A stretch of 64,000 nt of DNA from M0108 sp937862735. Lineage in GTDB: Bacteria; Pseudomonadota; Gammaproteobacteria; Chromatiales; Chromatiaceae. Location: the NCBI GenBank assembly GCA_937862735.1, contig CALMDH010000030.1:1-64000 (forward strand), given 5' to 3'. Made by a program: the position numbers and the translations under genes. The number at the start of each line of letters is the position of its first letter. Position 1 is the stretch's first letter. The notes beneath the pieces are model-generated. The model made no database searches. It was not told the DNA's origin and was given only the letters and a program-made list of their open reading frames with translations. This document shows positions 42,670 through 49,843 of the stretch, piece after piece.

Positions 42670-44016
42670 ATGGCAAGACAAGAGATCGTACTGGGAACCG
42701 ACAGCGGGACCTTCTGGACCGGCAGAACCCCGAAACCTTGGCGGGACGACCCGCGGGAGGCGAAGATCTTCACCTCGCCGCGAGAGGCGTGGCGAGCGGC
42801 GGTGAATCTCCAGGAGACCCAGGCCGAGTACCTGGAGGGGTCCCACGTCGAACTGCACGTCCGGGACTCGGACGAACCCCGGTTGACCAGGCGAGTTACC
42901 TCCCTCGCGCACGCGAACAACCGGCCTGCGCTGGGCGCGCATTGGCAGCAGGGTTTCGGCCAAGCCTTGCCGCCCGATCTGCCGATGTCGAGGGAACAGA
43001 ACGGCGTGTCCAGGTTGGGGTCAGCTCACGAAACGGAAACAATAGTACGTTTAGAGCCCGGCGCCCCCAAGGAGTCCCCTCCCCTTCCGCCCTTCGTCCG
43101 CCGGCACTTCGTACACACCGGCGATCAGTTCTATTACCGGCAGTCCCCCGAGCGCCTCGCGTTCACGGTGCGTGGAGAGTCCTTCCGGGCCGAGGAGGCG
43201 TCTGTGTCGGTCGCGACGGCCCTGGTGGACCTGGCGGAATCCCGGGGCTGGTCGGCCTTGCGCGTGACGGGCTCCAAGGAGTTCCGGCGCGTCGTGTGGG
43301 CCACGGCGGCAAAGCGCGGCTTGTCCGTCGATGGGTACTCACCGAGTGCTGGCGAGCGCGCGATGCTGGAACAGGAGCCTGACTCGCACGATGGACCCCG
43401 AGGAGCAGAGCCGGCCGAGTCCCGCACGAGCGGGCGCCAGCGGGACCGCCCCGCCGATCCCCTGGCCGGTGTCCTGGTGGGTCATGGTACGGCCCCCTAC
43501 CAACACGAGCAGGGCAATTCACCGAGCTACTTCGTCTCGTTGCGTGGGGCGTCCGGTGAGGTGACCACCCACTGGGGCCTGGACCTGGAGCGTGCCATGG
43601 ATGAGTCCGGCGCCACGGTCGGTGACCAGGTGGCCCTTGCCCGGCTGGGTCGCCAGCGGGTGCAGGTGCGCGAGCCGATCCGTGACGCTGCCGGGCGCGT
43701 GATCGACCACGCGACCAGGGAGACGGACCGCAACGCCTGGTCGGTGACGGTCGGCGAACGGGAGGCCGCGACCCCGGCCGCTTTGGACTCGAAGGGGAGG
43801 GGGCGTCTCGATACCCCAGACCCGATTGCCTCGAAGGTGGTCGAGCTGTTCACCGCGGAGCGGTTAGCCCGGCTCCCGCCGGAGGACCGACAGCGGTTTC
43901 AGGACCTCTATGACCAGGCCAAGGCCAGGCTGGAGGCCCGTGATCGTCTCCAGGGGTCCTCGATGCCAGCGCGGGTTGACCACCAGGATCGGGATCGGGT
44001 CGCCAAGGGCCGATAG
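42670..44016 (+). CDS. LPD7-domain plasmid protein
   Basis: A 448-residue cytoplasmic protein. The middle (about 145-245) has FVRRHFVHTGDQFYYRQSPERLAFTVRGESFRAEEASVSVATALVDLAESRGW and FRRVVWATAAKRGLSVDGY, the LPD7 domain also found at the C-terminus of relaxases and large polyvalent proteins. A second region (about 270-345, LVGHGTAPYQHEQGNSPSYFVSLRG to GDQVALARLGRQRVQV) resembles the domain at the end of TraC/TraI proteins. ATG 42670 is chosen; upstream starts lack a ribosome site. It may help DNA processing during conjugation. Confidence 0.65.
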   Translation: MARQEIVLGTDSGTFWTGRTPKPWRDDPREAKIFTSPREAWRAAVNLQETQAEYLEGSHVELHVRDSDEPRLTRRVTSLAHANNRPALGAHWQQGFGQALPPDLPMSREQNGVSRLGSAHETETIVRLEPGAPKESPPLPPFVRRHFVHTGDQFYYRQSPERLAFTVRGESFRAEEASVSVATALVDLAESRGWSALRVTGSKEFRRVVWATAAKRGLSVDGYSPSAGERAMLEQEPDSHDGPRGAEPAESRTSGRQRDRPADPLAGVLVGHGTAPYQHEQGNSPSYFVSLRGASGEVTTHWGLDLERAMDESGATVGDQVALARLGRQRVQVREPIRDAAGRVIDHATRETDRNAWSVTVGEREAATPAALDSKGRGRLDTPDPIASKVVELFTAERLARLPPEDRQRFQDLYDQAKARLEARDRLQGSSMPARVDHQDRDRVAKGR

Positions 44017-44035
44017 GGGATTGGGGCCTCGGGCG

Positions 44036-44154
44036 CAATGGAACAGAAAACCTATGTAGGCCCAAAATGAGCGAAGCTACCATGAGGTGCCATATGAGCT
44101 TTCGCTTATGTAGGGCTCTGACAAACAATGGAACGGAAACTTACGCTAAGGCCC
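44036..44154. repeat. Direct repeats in the gap before radC
   Basis: CAATGGAACAGAAA (from 44036) and CAATGGAACGGAAA (from 44126) start two copies of a ~28-bp repeat that both end in AGGCCC. They bracket a 55-bp element (44058-44112) with an inverted copy at 60806-60860. The remaining 44155-44655 holds no convincing gene. Confidence 0.5.
44058..44112 (+). repeat. 55-bp dispersed repeat, copy A
   Basis: Runs from AGGCCCAA to CGCTTATGTA and matches the reverse complement of 60806-60860 at 47 of 55 positions. It includes GGTGCCATAT and CGCTTATGTA, loosely like Xer-site arms. Confidence 0.6.
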
Positions 44155-44655
44155 CGTCACCATCGTCATCACAACCCGGTTCCGTTGAGTGTCGTTTTGC
44201 GCGTCCCCTGCGGGCCGGGCTCTAGGCCCCCCGGTTTCCTGACCGGGGAGCCCGGAGCCACGTCGCCCGTTCCAGACGGGCGCCGCGTCTCCGTCCTGCG
44301 GGTAACGATCCCTGACGCCTGCGCGCTCTGCTTGCCAAGAGTCGCTTCCGGCCCAGTCCCCATCCCGTCGAAGCCGCGTCTTTTGGGGATGGTCCATCGG
44401 GCGCGGCCCGGGTCAAGGACTACTCGTTCCTGCGTTCCTCCTTGACCCGAGCCTAGGCGCACCCGATGGCCTGCATCCCCGACGCGGCTCCGACGGGATA
44501 GTGAAAGGTCCCGGGTCCGGCCGGCATCGAAGAGGGGTGGAGCGCTGCGCGCAACCTGCTTCGATGCGAGAGACGTTCCTTCTCTCGCGCTCTCTCCCGA
44601 CGCTCACCAACAGGATCGGCGGGAGTCAAGCAAGTGAAAATTCGATCAAAAACAG

Positions 44656-44684
44656 TTGCAGTGCTGTATGTGGTGCTGTATACT
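44656..44684 (+). promoter_or_regulatory. radC promoter with GTGCTGTA repeats
   Basis: TTGCAG (44656-44661), a 17-base spacer and TATACT (44679-44684) form a good sigma-70 promoter. Two GTGCTGTA repeats (44661-44668, 44673-44680) occupy the spacer, 12 bp apart, so a regulator bound there would block RNA polymerase. The same arrangement precedes parA. Confidence 0.65.
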
Positions 44685-44722
44685 TTCCCCCATCGTAGCA
44701 ACCACCCCGGGGGATTACCAGC

Positions 44723-45244
44723 ATGGCCCAGAAAGTCCGCTCCTTGTTCACCGTTGAGCCGACCACCAACCGCTTCGCCGACATCCGTGCAACCGAGTTG
44801 ACGGCCGACGAGGGGGACACCGTTGTAGCCCTCGCCCTGTCCGTGCTGGCCCGTAGGCATCGGCGGGGGGCGGTCCTGGCCAGCCCGGAGGCGACTCGGG
44901 ATTACCTTCGCCTGGAGCTTGGGGAGCGCCACAACGAGTTGTTCGGGGTCCTGTTCCTGGACAATCGCCATCGGGTCATCGCCAAGGAAGAGATGTTCTT
45001 CGGGACCATCGATGGGGCCTCGGTACACCCGCGGGTTGTGGTAGCGCGGGCCTTGTCCCTCAACGCCGCGGCGGTCGTCTTTTATCACAACCACCCGTCG
45101 GGGGTGGCCGAGCCGAGTCAGTCCGACCTGCGCATCACGAACCGCCTCAAGGACGCCCTGGCCCTGGTCGAGATCCGCGTCCTTGACCACCTGATCGTCT
45201 CCATAGAAGGCTCGGTCTCCCTCGCCGAACGCGGGTTGATCTGA
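44723..45244 (+). CDS. radC: RadC-family JAB-domain protein
   Basis: A 173-residue protein. The JAMM metal site is complete: E in VIAKEEMFFGTIDGASVHPR, HNH in VFYHNHPSGVAEPSQSD. Plasmid RadC-like proteins are common in leading or maintenance regions; a deubiquitinase-like or nuclease activity is suspected but not established. A strong promoter lies directly upstream. Confidence 0.9.
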   Translation: MAQKVRSLFTVEPTTNRFADIRATELTADEGDTVVALALSVLARRHRRGAVLASPEATRDYLRLELGERHNELFGVLFLDNRHRVIAKEEMFFGTIDGASVHPRVVVARALSLNAAAVVFYHNHPSGVAEPSQSDLRITNRLKDALALVEIRVLDHLIVSIEGSVSLAERGLI

Positions 45245-45258
45245 CCGCCAACAGGGGA

Positions 45259-45277
45259 GGGCGGCCAAGCGCCGCCC
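45259..45277. terminator. Stem-loop after radC
   Basis: GGGCGGC (45259-45265) pairs with GCCGCCC (45271-45277) around CAAGC, 15 bp after the radC stop. It lacks a T-run directly after the stem, but a T6 tract (start of a backbone palindrome) follows 14 bases later. Confidence 0.4.
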
Positions 45278-45291
45278 CGACCGGGGCCGAT

Positions 45292-45309
45292 TTTTTCGCA
45301 TGCGAAAAA
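45292..45309. promoter_or_regulatory. Backbone palindrome, copy 4
   Basis: TTTTTCGCATGCGAAAAA, between radC and the next gene, immediately upstream of a GCCCTGTATGTGCTGATGTA stretch that resembles the GTGCTGTA promoter repeats. Confidence 0.7.
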
Positions 45310-45353
45310 TACAGCCCTGTATGTGCTGATGTATTTTTGATGCCTTTTTCACG

Positions 45354-45377
45354 CCCTTGCGGCACGACCTAGAGAGG
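45354..45377 (+). repeat. Shared leader repeat, copy 1
   Basis: CCCTTGC followed by GGCACGACCTAGAGAGG ends six bases before the ATG at 45383. Exact copies are at 46150-46173 and 46600-46623, and a partial one (CCCTAGAGAGG) at 45713-45723. The GAGAGG end serves as the ribosome site. Confidence 0.75.
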
Positions 45378-45382
45378 TAACC

Positions 45383-45658
45383 ATGTTGCTCCAACCCTAT
45401 GAGCTGGACTCGTCTGCCCCGGACGCCTTGATGGCCTTCTGGAAGCTGGCCAACAACCATCCCGTCAAGACCGGCCGATCACTGTTCCCCGAGCGCCCCG
45501 ACCGCTACGCCAGGGCCACGCGCCAGTTGGCCCAGTACGCCGCCAACAAGGCCGCGGCGGTCGGTTGTCGGTTGCGCGGGGAGATCGCCAGCGCCCTCGT
45601 CTACGAGGGTATCTGTGAACGGATCTTCGATACCCTGCCACCCTTTGCCCGCTGGTGA
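45383..45658 (+). CDS. Conserved plasmid protein of unknown function
   Basis: A 91-residue protein: LQPYELDSSAPDALMAFWKLANNHPVKTGRSLFPERPDRYARATRQLAQYAANKAAAVGCRLRGEI, ending PPFARW. I recognise the pattern as a widespread small plasmid protein without known function. It is soluble and helical. Confidence 0.75.
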   Translation: MLLQPYELDSSAPDALMAFWKLANNHPVKTGRSLFPERPDRYARATRQLAQYAANKAAAVGCRLRGEIASALVYEGICERIFDTLPPFARW

Positions 45659-45668
45659 CACGAACCCC

Positions 45669-45688
45669 GGTCCCGGTTTCCCGGGACC
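45669..45688. terminator. Stem-loop between two backbone genes
   Basis: GGTCCCGG (45669-45676) pairs perfectly with CCGGGACC (45681-45688) around TTTC, 10 bp after the stop at 45658. It is followed by CTTACC, not a T-run, so termination would be weak. Confidence 0.45.
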
Positions 45689-45728
45689 CTTACCCAGGCC
45701 CCCCGTGGCCAGCCCTAGAGAGGTTCCC

Positions 45729-46124
45729 ATGTTCGACGCTGCTGACCTGATCCACCGCTACACCCGTGCCGACGCCATCGCCGACGGCACCCTGGTCGAT
45801 GTCTCCGAGACCGCCCGCGAGGCAGGGTTTCGGGTACCGGTTGCCCTCACCCGGACCGTCTGGGGGGATTGCGTCTCCTGGGGCCCAGATGCCGACTTTG
45901 GTGCCTGTCACCAGGATGAGACCGGGCGCCTGTGGGATGTCCTCTGGATGGCCAGGCTTGCCGGGAGCGCCAACAAGGACGCGGATCGCGTGGCCTTCAA
46001 TGTGCTCCGGGTCCCGCGGGGCAGCCGCACCGGCCAGGCGACCCCGGTCACCCTGTTGCTGGACATAGGTCCCGGGGACCAGGGCGAGCCCGTGGTGACC
46101 ATCGGCCTGACCGAGGACTTCTGA
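45729..46124 (+). CDS. DUF6573-family protein
   Basis: A 131-residue protein: FDAADLIHRYTRADAIADGTLVDVSETAREAGFRVPVALTRTVWGDCV, then GRLWDVLWMARLAG. This is the DUF6573 pattern found on plasmids and integrative elements; function unknown. ATG 45729 follows a partial leader repeat (GAGAGG). Confidence 0.82.
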   Translation: MFDAADLIHRYTRADAIADGTLVDVSETAREAGFRVPVALTRTVWGDCVSWGPDADFGACHQDETGRLWDVLWMARLAGSANKDADRVAFNVLRVPRGSRTGQATPVTLLLDIGPGDQGEPVVTIGLTEDF

Positions 46125-46149
46125 ACCCTTCCGACGTTTCCCGAAACCG

Positions 46150-46173
46150 CCCTTGCGGCACGACCTAGAGAGG
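46150..46173 (+). repeat. Shared leader repeat, copy 2
   Basis: Exact copy of the leader at 45354-45377. It ends 9 bases before ATG 46183, the start of a 27-codon reading frame rather than of a known gene. Confidence 0.75.
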
Positions 46174-46182
46174 GTGGACAAG

Positions 46183-46266
46183 ATGAACGCCATCCCGGCC
46201 CGCCGGGCCGGTGCCCAAGGATGGGCGCCTGTATCGCTGTTGCTGTATGATCCAAGACCGTACTGA
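46183..46266 (+). CDS. Possible 27-codon leader or remnant frame
   Basis: ATG 46183 has the standard backbone leader and ribosome site and encodes 27 residues ending RPY before TGA at 46264-46266. The ribbon-helix-helix gene follows 22 bases later. It could be a leader peptide or the start of a deleted gene. It is too short to judge by content. Confidence 0.3.
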   Translation: MNAIPARRAGAQGWAPVSLLLYDPRPY

Positions 46267-46288
46267 TTCCGAGCCCCTGGAGGTCACC

Positions 46289-46531
46289 ATGGCCGAGAAA
46301 GGCCCCATGGCACGCATGCAACTGTTGCTCCCCCCCGATCTCAAGGCCGAGATCGAACGCTTCGCCCGGGAGCAGGGCCTTTCCGCCAATGAGGCAATTC
46401 GGGTCCTGTCGCGGCGCGGTCTGGATGTCTCCGGGCAAGCGGCGCCGGTCTCGGTCCTGGTGGACGAGCTGGGCTATCGCGTGCGCGACCTGGAACAACG
46501 GCTGGCGAAGCAAGAAGGGGCCGGCGCGTGA
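46289..46531 (+). CDS. Ribbon-helix-helix protein of the partition region
   Basis: An 80-residue protein: MARMQLLLPPDLKAEIERFAREQGLSANEAIRVLSRRGLDV is a CopG/MetJ-type ribbon-helix-helix, followed by a coiled segment (VLVDELGYRVRDLEQRLAKQ). ATG 46289 is chosen for its GGAGG. Being just upstream of parA and beside the repeats, it could be the repressor that binds the GTGCTGTA or palindromic sites. Confidence 0.72.
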   Translation: MAEKGPMARMQLLLPPDLKAEIERFAREQGLSANEAIRVLSRRGLDVSGQAAPVSVLVDELGYRVRDLEQRLAKQEGAGA

Positions 46532-46539
46532 GCCCCAGT

Positions 46540-46555
46540 TTTTCGCATGCGAAAA
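46540..46555. promoter_or_regulatory. Backbone palindrome, copy 5
   Basis: TTTTCGCATGCGAAAA ends exactly where the -35 element of the parA promoter begins (46556). A protein bound here would touch RNA polymerase. Confidence 0.72.
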
Positions 46556-46584
46556 TTGCAGTGCTGTAAAGAGTGCTGTATTAT
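46556..46584 (+). promoter_or_regulatory. parA promoter with GTGCTGTA repeats
   Basis: TTGCAG (46556-46561), 17-base spacer and TATTAT (46579-46584). GTGCTGTA occurs at 46561-46568 and 46573-46580, the same 12-bp period as in the radC promoter. The shared leader follows at 46600-46623. Confidence 0.7.
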
Positions 46585-46599
46585 TGGCGCTCTTTCCCG

Positions 46600-46623
46600 C
46601 CCTTGCGGCACGACCTAGAGAGG
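46600..46623 (+). repeat. Shared leader repeat, copy 3
   Basis: Exact copy of the 45354-45377 leader, ending six bases before the parA ATG. Confidence 0.75.
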
Positions 46624-46628
46624 TATCC

Positions 46629-47387
46629 ATGCAAACACTCGCGATTGCGAACCAGAAGGGGGGCGTCGGCAAATCGACCCTCGCCGTCCACCTGGCCTGG
46701 CTCGCCATAGAACAGGGCCGCCCGGTCCTGCTGGTGGACCTGGACGGCCAGGCGAACAGCTCGCGGACCTTCGCCGAGACCTTCACCGGCCTGCGCGCCT
46801 CGAAGCTGTTCACCGCCGAGCCTGGCACCCTCACAGAGGTCCCCCAGGCGGTTTCCAAGCACCTGACCCTGATCCCTGCCGATGTCGCCATCAACGACGT
46901 GGAGGGGCTCGATCTTGCGACCATCGAACGCCCTGCCGCCCACCTGCGGGGCCTGGCAGTGGCCCCCGAGACCCTGTGCATCATCGACACGCCCCCGACC
47001 CTGGGCCGGCGGCTCCTGGCGGCCCTGATCGCCGCCGATGCCGTGGTCAGCCCCCTGGCGCTGAACGGCTACTCGATCCAGGGCATCACCGACTTGCAAA
47101 AGACCATCCAGATGGTTCGAGCCCGCTTCAACCCCAGGCTCAAGAACCTCGGGCTGCTGGCGAACATGGTCAACAGCCGCTCCACCACCCACGGCCAGAT
47201 GCTCACGGAGCTGCGTGCCGCCCTGGGCGACAAGCTCTTGCCCTTCACCCTGGGGCACCGGGTCGCGATCTCGGACGCCATCGACGGCGGCCGGCCGGTG
47301 TGGCACCGAATCCGGGGCGAAAGCGCCCTGCGTGCCGCGCACGAAATGCGCGCCGTCTGCGCCGCCATCCTGGAGAAGTTGCCATGA
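46629..47387 (+). CDS. parA: Partition ATPase ParA
   Basis: A 252-residue Walker-type ATPase without an N-terminal DNA-binding domain (type Ib-like or IncC-like short form). Deviant Walker A KGGVGKST is at residues 10-17, Walker A' LLVDLDGQAN, and IIDTPPTLG. It moves the plasmid with ParB. ATG 46629 follows the leader ribosome site; its stop overlaps parB (ATGA). Confidence 0.93.
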   Translation: MQTLAIANQKGGVGKSTLAVHLAWLAIEQGRPVLLVDLDGQANSSRTFAETFTGLRASKLFTAEPGTLTEVPQAVSKHLTLIPADVAINDVEGLDLATIERPAAHLRGLAVAPETLCIIDTPPTLGRRLLAALIAADAVVSPLALNGYSIQGITDLQKTIQMVRARFNPRLKNLGLLANMVNSRSTTHGQMLTELRAALGDKLLPFTLGHRVAISDAIDGGRPVWHRIRGESALRAAHEMRAVCAAILEKLP

Positions 47388-48421
47388 GCATCAAGGGCAT
47401 CGCAAGCCTGGCCGACTTGATGGAGGACCTGCCGGCGGTGGGGTCCCAAGAAGTCGCCCTGTCCCTGATCGATCCCGATCCGCACCAGCCCCGCACCAGC
47501 TTCGACGAGTTGCGCCTGGACACCCTGGCCGCGTCGGTCGCCGCCCAGGGGGTCATAGAGCCCCTGATCGTCTCCCTGCACCCCGAGACCCCCGGGCGTT
47601 ATCTCCTGGTGGCCGGGGAAAGGCGCTGGCGGGCGGCGGGCATGGCCGGCCTGACCACGGTCGCCGTGGTCATCCGCGAACTCACCGCCGAGCAGCGCCT
47701 GGCGGTGCAGTTGATCGAGAACATCGACCGGGAGGCGCTTTCGATCCTGGAAGAGTCCTCGGCCGTTGTTCGCCTGATCGAGTTCGGGCGCAAGCCGAAG
47801 GATGTCGCCGGCATGCTGGGCAAGACCCAAGCCTGGGTGTCCCTGCGCCGCAAGATCGCGGACCACCGGACGCATTTGGAGTCTTTCGTCGCGGAAGAGC
47901 GGACCCGTGACGCCGAGACCCTGGCGATGCTGGTGGACCTCGAGAAGATCGACCGCCAGGCGTTCAGCGACATGCACCAGGTCGAGCGGATCACCCGGGC
48001 CGCGGTGCGCGAAGCCCTGGACCGGGCGAAGCTGCGCAAGCTCGCGCCCCTGGTCCCGGTCAAGACCCCGGAGGCCCCGGTGCCCGTGACCACCGAGCCG
48101 GCCCAGCCGCAACCCAGGGATGAAGCACCCAGGTTACCCGAGGAGGTCCCGGAGCCCCCGCGGGTTCCCGAGTCCACGTCAGGGGCGGCGGACGACACTA
48201 GGCCCCCCGTGGCGGCAAAGCCAAAGGCCGTCCCAGAGCATCCCCGGCCCGCGGCAAACCAGGACCAATCCGACCAGTTCGAGGAAGCACGGCGCGCCGT
48301 GCAAACCGCCCTCGGGTTGCCGGTGAGCATCCACGCACCCCATGCCGGCAAGCCCGGCGAGCTGCGGATCAGCTTCGCGGACCTCCTGGAGCTGGAAGCC
48401 CTGCGGCAGAACTTGACCTGA
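47384..48421 (+). CDS. parB: Partition protein ParB (KorB-like)
   Basis: A 345-residue ParB. The N-terminal CTPase-type domain has DPDPHQPRTSFDELRLDTLAASVAAQGVIEPLIV and the GERRWRAA motif; LAVQLIENIDREALSILEESSAVVRL leads into the helix-turn-helix KPKDVAGMLGKTQAWVSLRRK. A Pro-rich linker (about 230-300) precedes a small C-terminal dimerisation domain. In IncP plasmids the ParB homologue KorB is both partition protein and global repressor; the dispersed palindromes in this window fit such a double role. Confidence 0.93.
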   Translation: MSIKGIASLADLMEDLPAVGSQEVALSLIDPDPHQPRTSFDELRLDTLAASVAAQGVIEPLIVSLHPETPGRYLLVAGERRWRAAGMAGLTTVAVVIRELTAEQRLAVQLIENIDREALSILEESSAVVRLIEFGRKPKDVAGMLGKTQAWVSLRRKIADHRTHLESFVAEERTRDAETLAMLVDLEKIDRQAFSDMHQVERITRAAVREALDRAKLRKLAPLVPVKTPEAPVPVTTEPAQPQPRDEAPRLPEEVPEPPRVPESTSGAADDTRPPVAAKPKAVPEHPRPAANQDQSDQFEEARRAVQTALGLPVSIHAPHAGKPGELRISFADLLELEALRQNLT

Positions 48422-48468
48422 TGGTCTGGCCCGGCGGCGACGCCGGGCCGACCTTCCCCGAGGTGCCC

Positions 48469-48708
48469 ATGCTCGGTTCCGACTACCCCAAGATCCACGC
48501 CCAGCACATCGAGGCGCCGACGCGGCGCTTCCTGTGCGAGTACCACCATGCCGCCTATCGGCCGCATGGGGTCCCGCTCGTCTTCCCGGCCGAGACCCGC
48601 CGGGAATGGGTCCTGGCCGAGAGCGGGGAGGGCGCGCTTGCCATCGCCCGCTATCACCACTTTCGCCACGGGTCCGGCTTCCGCATCCTGGAAGGGCCGG
48701 CACAGTGA
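48469..48708 (+). CDS. Small plasmid protein of unknown function
   Basis: A 79-residue protein: SDYPKIHAQHIEAPTRRFLCEYHHAAYRPHGVPLVFPAETRREWVLAESG. It has many His and aromatic residues but no family I know. ATG 48469 has GAGG upstream; ATG 48421, which overlaps the parB stop (TGATG), would add 16 residues of doubtful sequence. Confidence 0.6.
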   Translation: MLGSDYPKIHAQHIEAPTRRFLCEYHHAAYRPHGVPLVFPAETRREWVLAESGEGALAIARYHHFRHGSGFRILEGPAQ

Positions 48709-49541
48709 AGAAGGAGGGTATCCCGGTCTGCCCCGAGTGCGGCGGCCCCATGCACCTGGAGCGCTCGGCCTACGGTCGCACCTGGGAGTGCGACCGCGGT
48801 CGGGACCTGCGCTCCCGGTGCGCGGGGTTGATCCGCGTCGAGGATCGGGAGCCGCTCACCGACCTTCAGCTCGCTACGGCGATGGCCCGGCGGTCGTTCG
48901 GGGGCTCGAAGGAGAGGGCCAAGGACCAGGCCCGCTATCGGCGCCTGGTCACCTCACTGCGCGAACTGGAGGCGAGCCCCTATCTGTCGTCGCCGGAGCG
49001 CGAGGGCCTCGCCGAGGCCAGGGGCACGGTCGAGCGTCTGGCCAAGGCCGCGGCGCTGGCGAAGGATCGGGTCAAGCGCCAGGAGAAGGCCGCCGAGGCC
49101 GAGCGCGAGGCCCGTTACCGGGAGGCGGCCGGACTCCTGGCGATGTCCTATCCCTTCGATCCGAACCGCTTGGAGGCCACCGTCATCGACCTGCTGGCGC
49201 TGGATCGCTACACCCACGCGGACTGGCTCATTCAGCCCGAGTCGGTCGAGGGCTTCGCGGACCGGCTGCGCCGGCGTGCCGCCCCCGAGCAGAGCCCCAT
49301 GGACCTCCTGCTGCGCGAGCTGGCGTCCCATCAGGAGCAGGTTCGTGCCCATGTCGCCCGCGACTGGGCCAGCAGCGCCGAGCCCCTCGCGGACCTGAGC
49401 GCGCGCCTGGCCGAGGGACTGCCCGCCCTGCGCGAGGCCATCCTGGCCGCCCCGCCGATGCTTCTCTTGGGGGTGCGCCATGTACTGGATGGTGGGGTCC
49501 CGCTGAAGGTGTTGCGCCTGCCGGTCCGCGAGGCGCCATGA
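48705..49541 (+). CDS. Zinc-ribbon-like plasmid protein of unknown function
   Basis: A 278-residue protein starting at GTG 48705 (GTGA overlap). The N-terminus has CPECGGPMHLERSAYGRTWECDRGRDLRSRC, a four-Cys zinc ribbon as in topoisomerase C-terminal repeats. Residues ~75-140 are a charged helical region (KDRVKRQEKAAEAEREARYREAAG). I do not recognise the rest. It is translationally coupled to its neighbours. Confidence 0.62.
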   Translation: MKKEGIPVCPECGGPMHLERSAYGRTWECDRGRDLRSRCAGLIRVEDREPLTDLQLATAMARRSFGGSKERAKDQARYRRLVTSLRELEASPYLSSPEREGLAEARGTVERLAKAAALAKDRVKRQEKAAEAEREARYREAAGLLAMSYPFDPNRLEATVIDLLALDRYTHADWLIQPESVEGFADRLRRRAAPEQSPMDLLLRELASHQEQVRAHVARDWASSAEPLADLSARLAEGLPALREAILAAPPMLLLGVRHVLDGGVPLKVLRLPVREAP

Positions 49542-49843
49542 TGCCGATCCCCAATGCCACGCGGCGGCAAGTGATCTCGGCGTTCCGGTTCCACAGCCAC
49601 CTGTCCCCGGCCGAGGCCGCCGCATTGCTGACGACCTTCGCCATCGCCCAGGGGCTGTCCGACCCGCGACGGCCGCCGCCGGGGTCCGCCCTGGAGCAAT
49701 GGGCCACCGCTACGAAAGCCCCCCTCTGGGCGGTCCGGGCCGCTGCCTCCTGGCTGCATGCCCATGCCGCCCTGGCCGACCCTGACGAGCAAACCGCCGT
49801 CGCAGAGGTCCTGGGCCAGGTCGTCGGGGGAGGGGAGGCATGA
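49538..49843 (+). CDS. Small plasmid protein of unknown function
   Basis: A 101-residue helical protein (RRQVISAFRFHSHLSPAEAAALLTTFAIAQGL, then WAVRAAASWLHAHAALADPDEQTAVAEVLGQVV). It overlaps both neighbours by four bases (ATGA), the main evidence that it is real. Start could be the second ATG (49541). Confidence 0.62.
   Translation: MMPIPNATRRQVISAFRFHSHLSPAEAAALLTTFAIAQGLSDPRRPPPGSALEQWATATKAPLWAVRAAASWLHAHAALADPDEQTAVAEVLGQVVGGGEA

Noticed and set aside
44229..44248. CCCCGG/CCGGGG stem-loop as a terminator
   Set aside because: Six-bp stem without T-run and no gene ending nearby.
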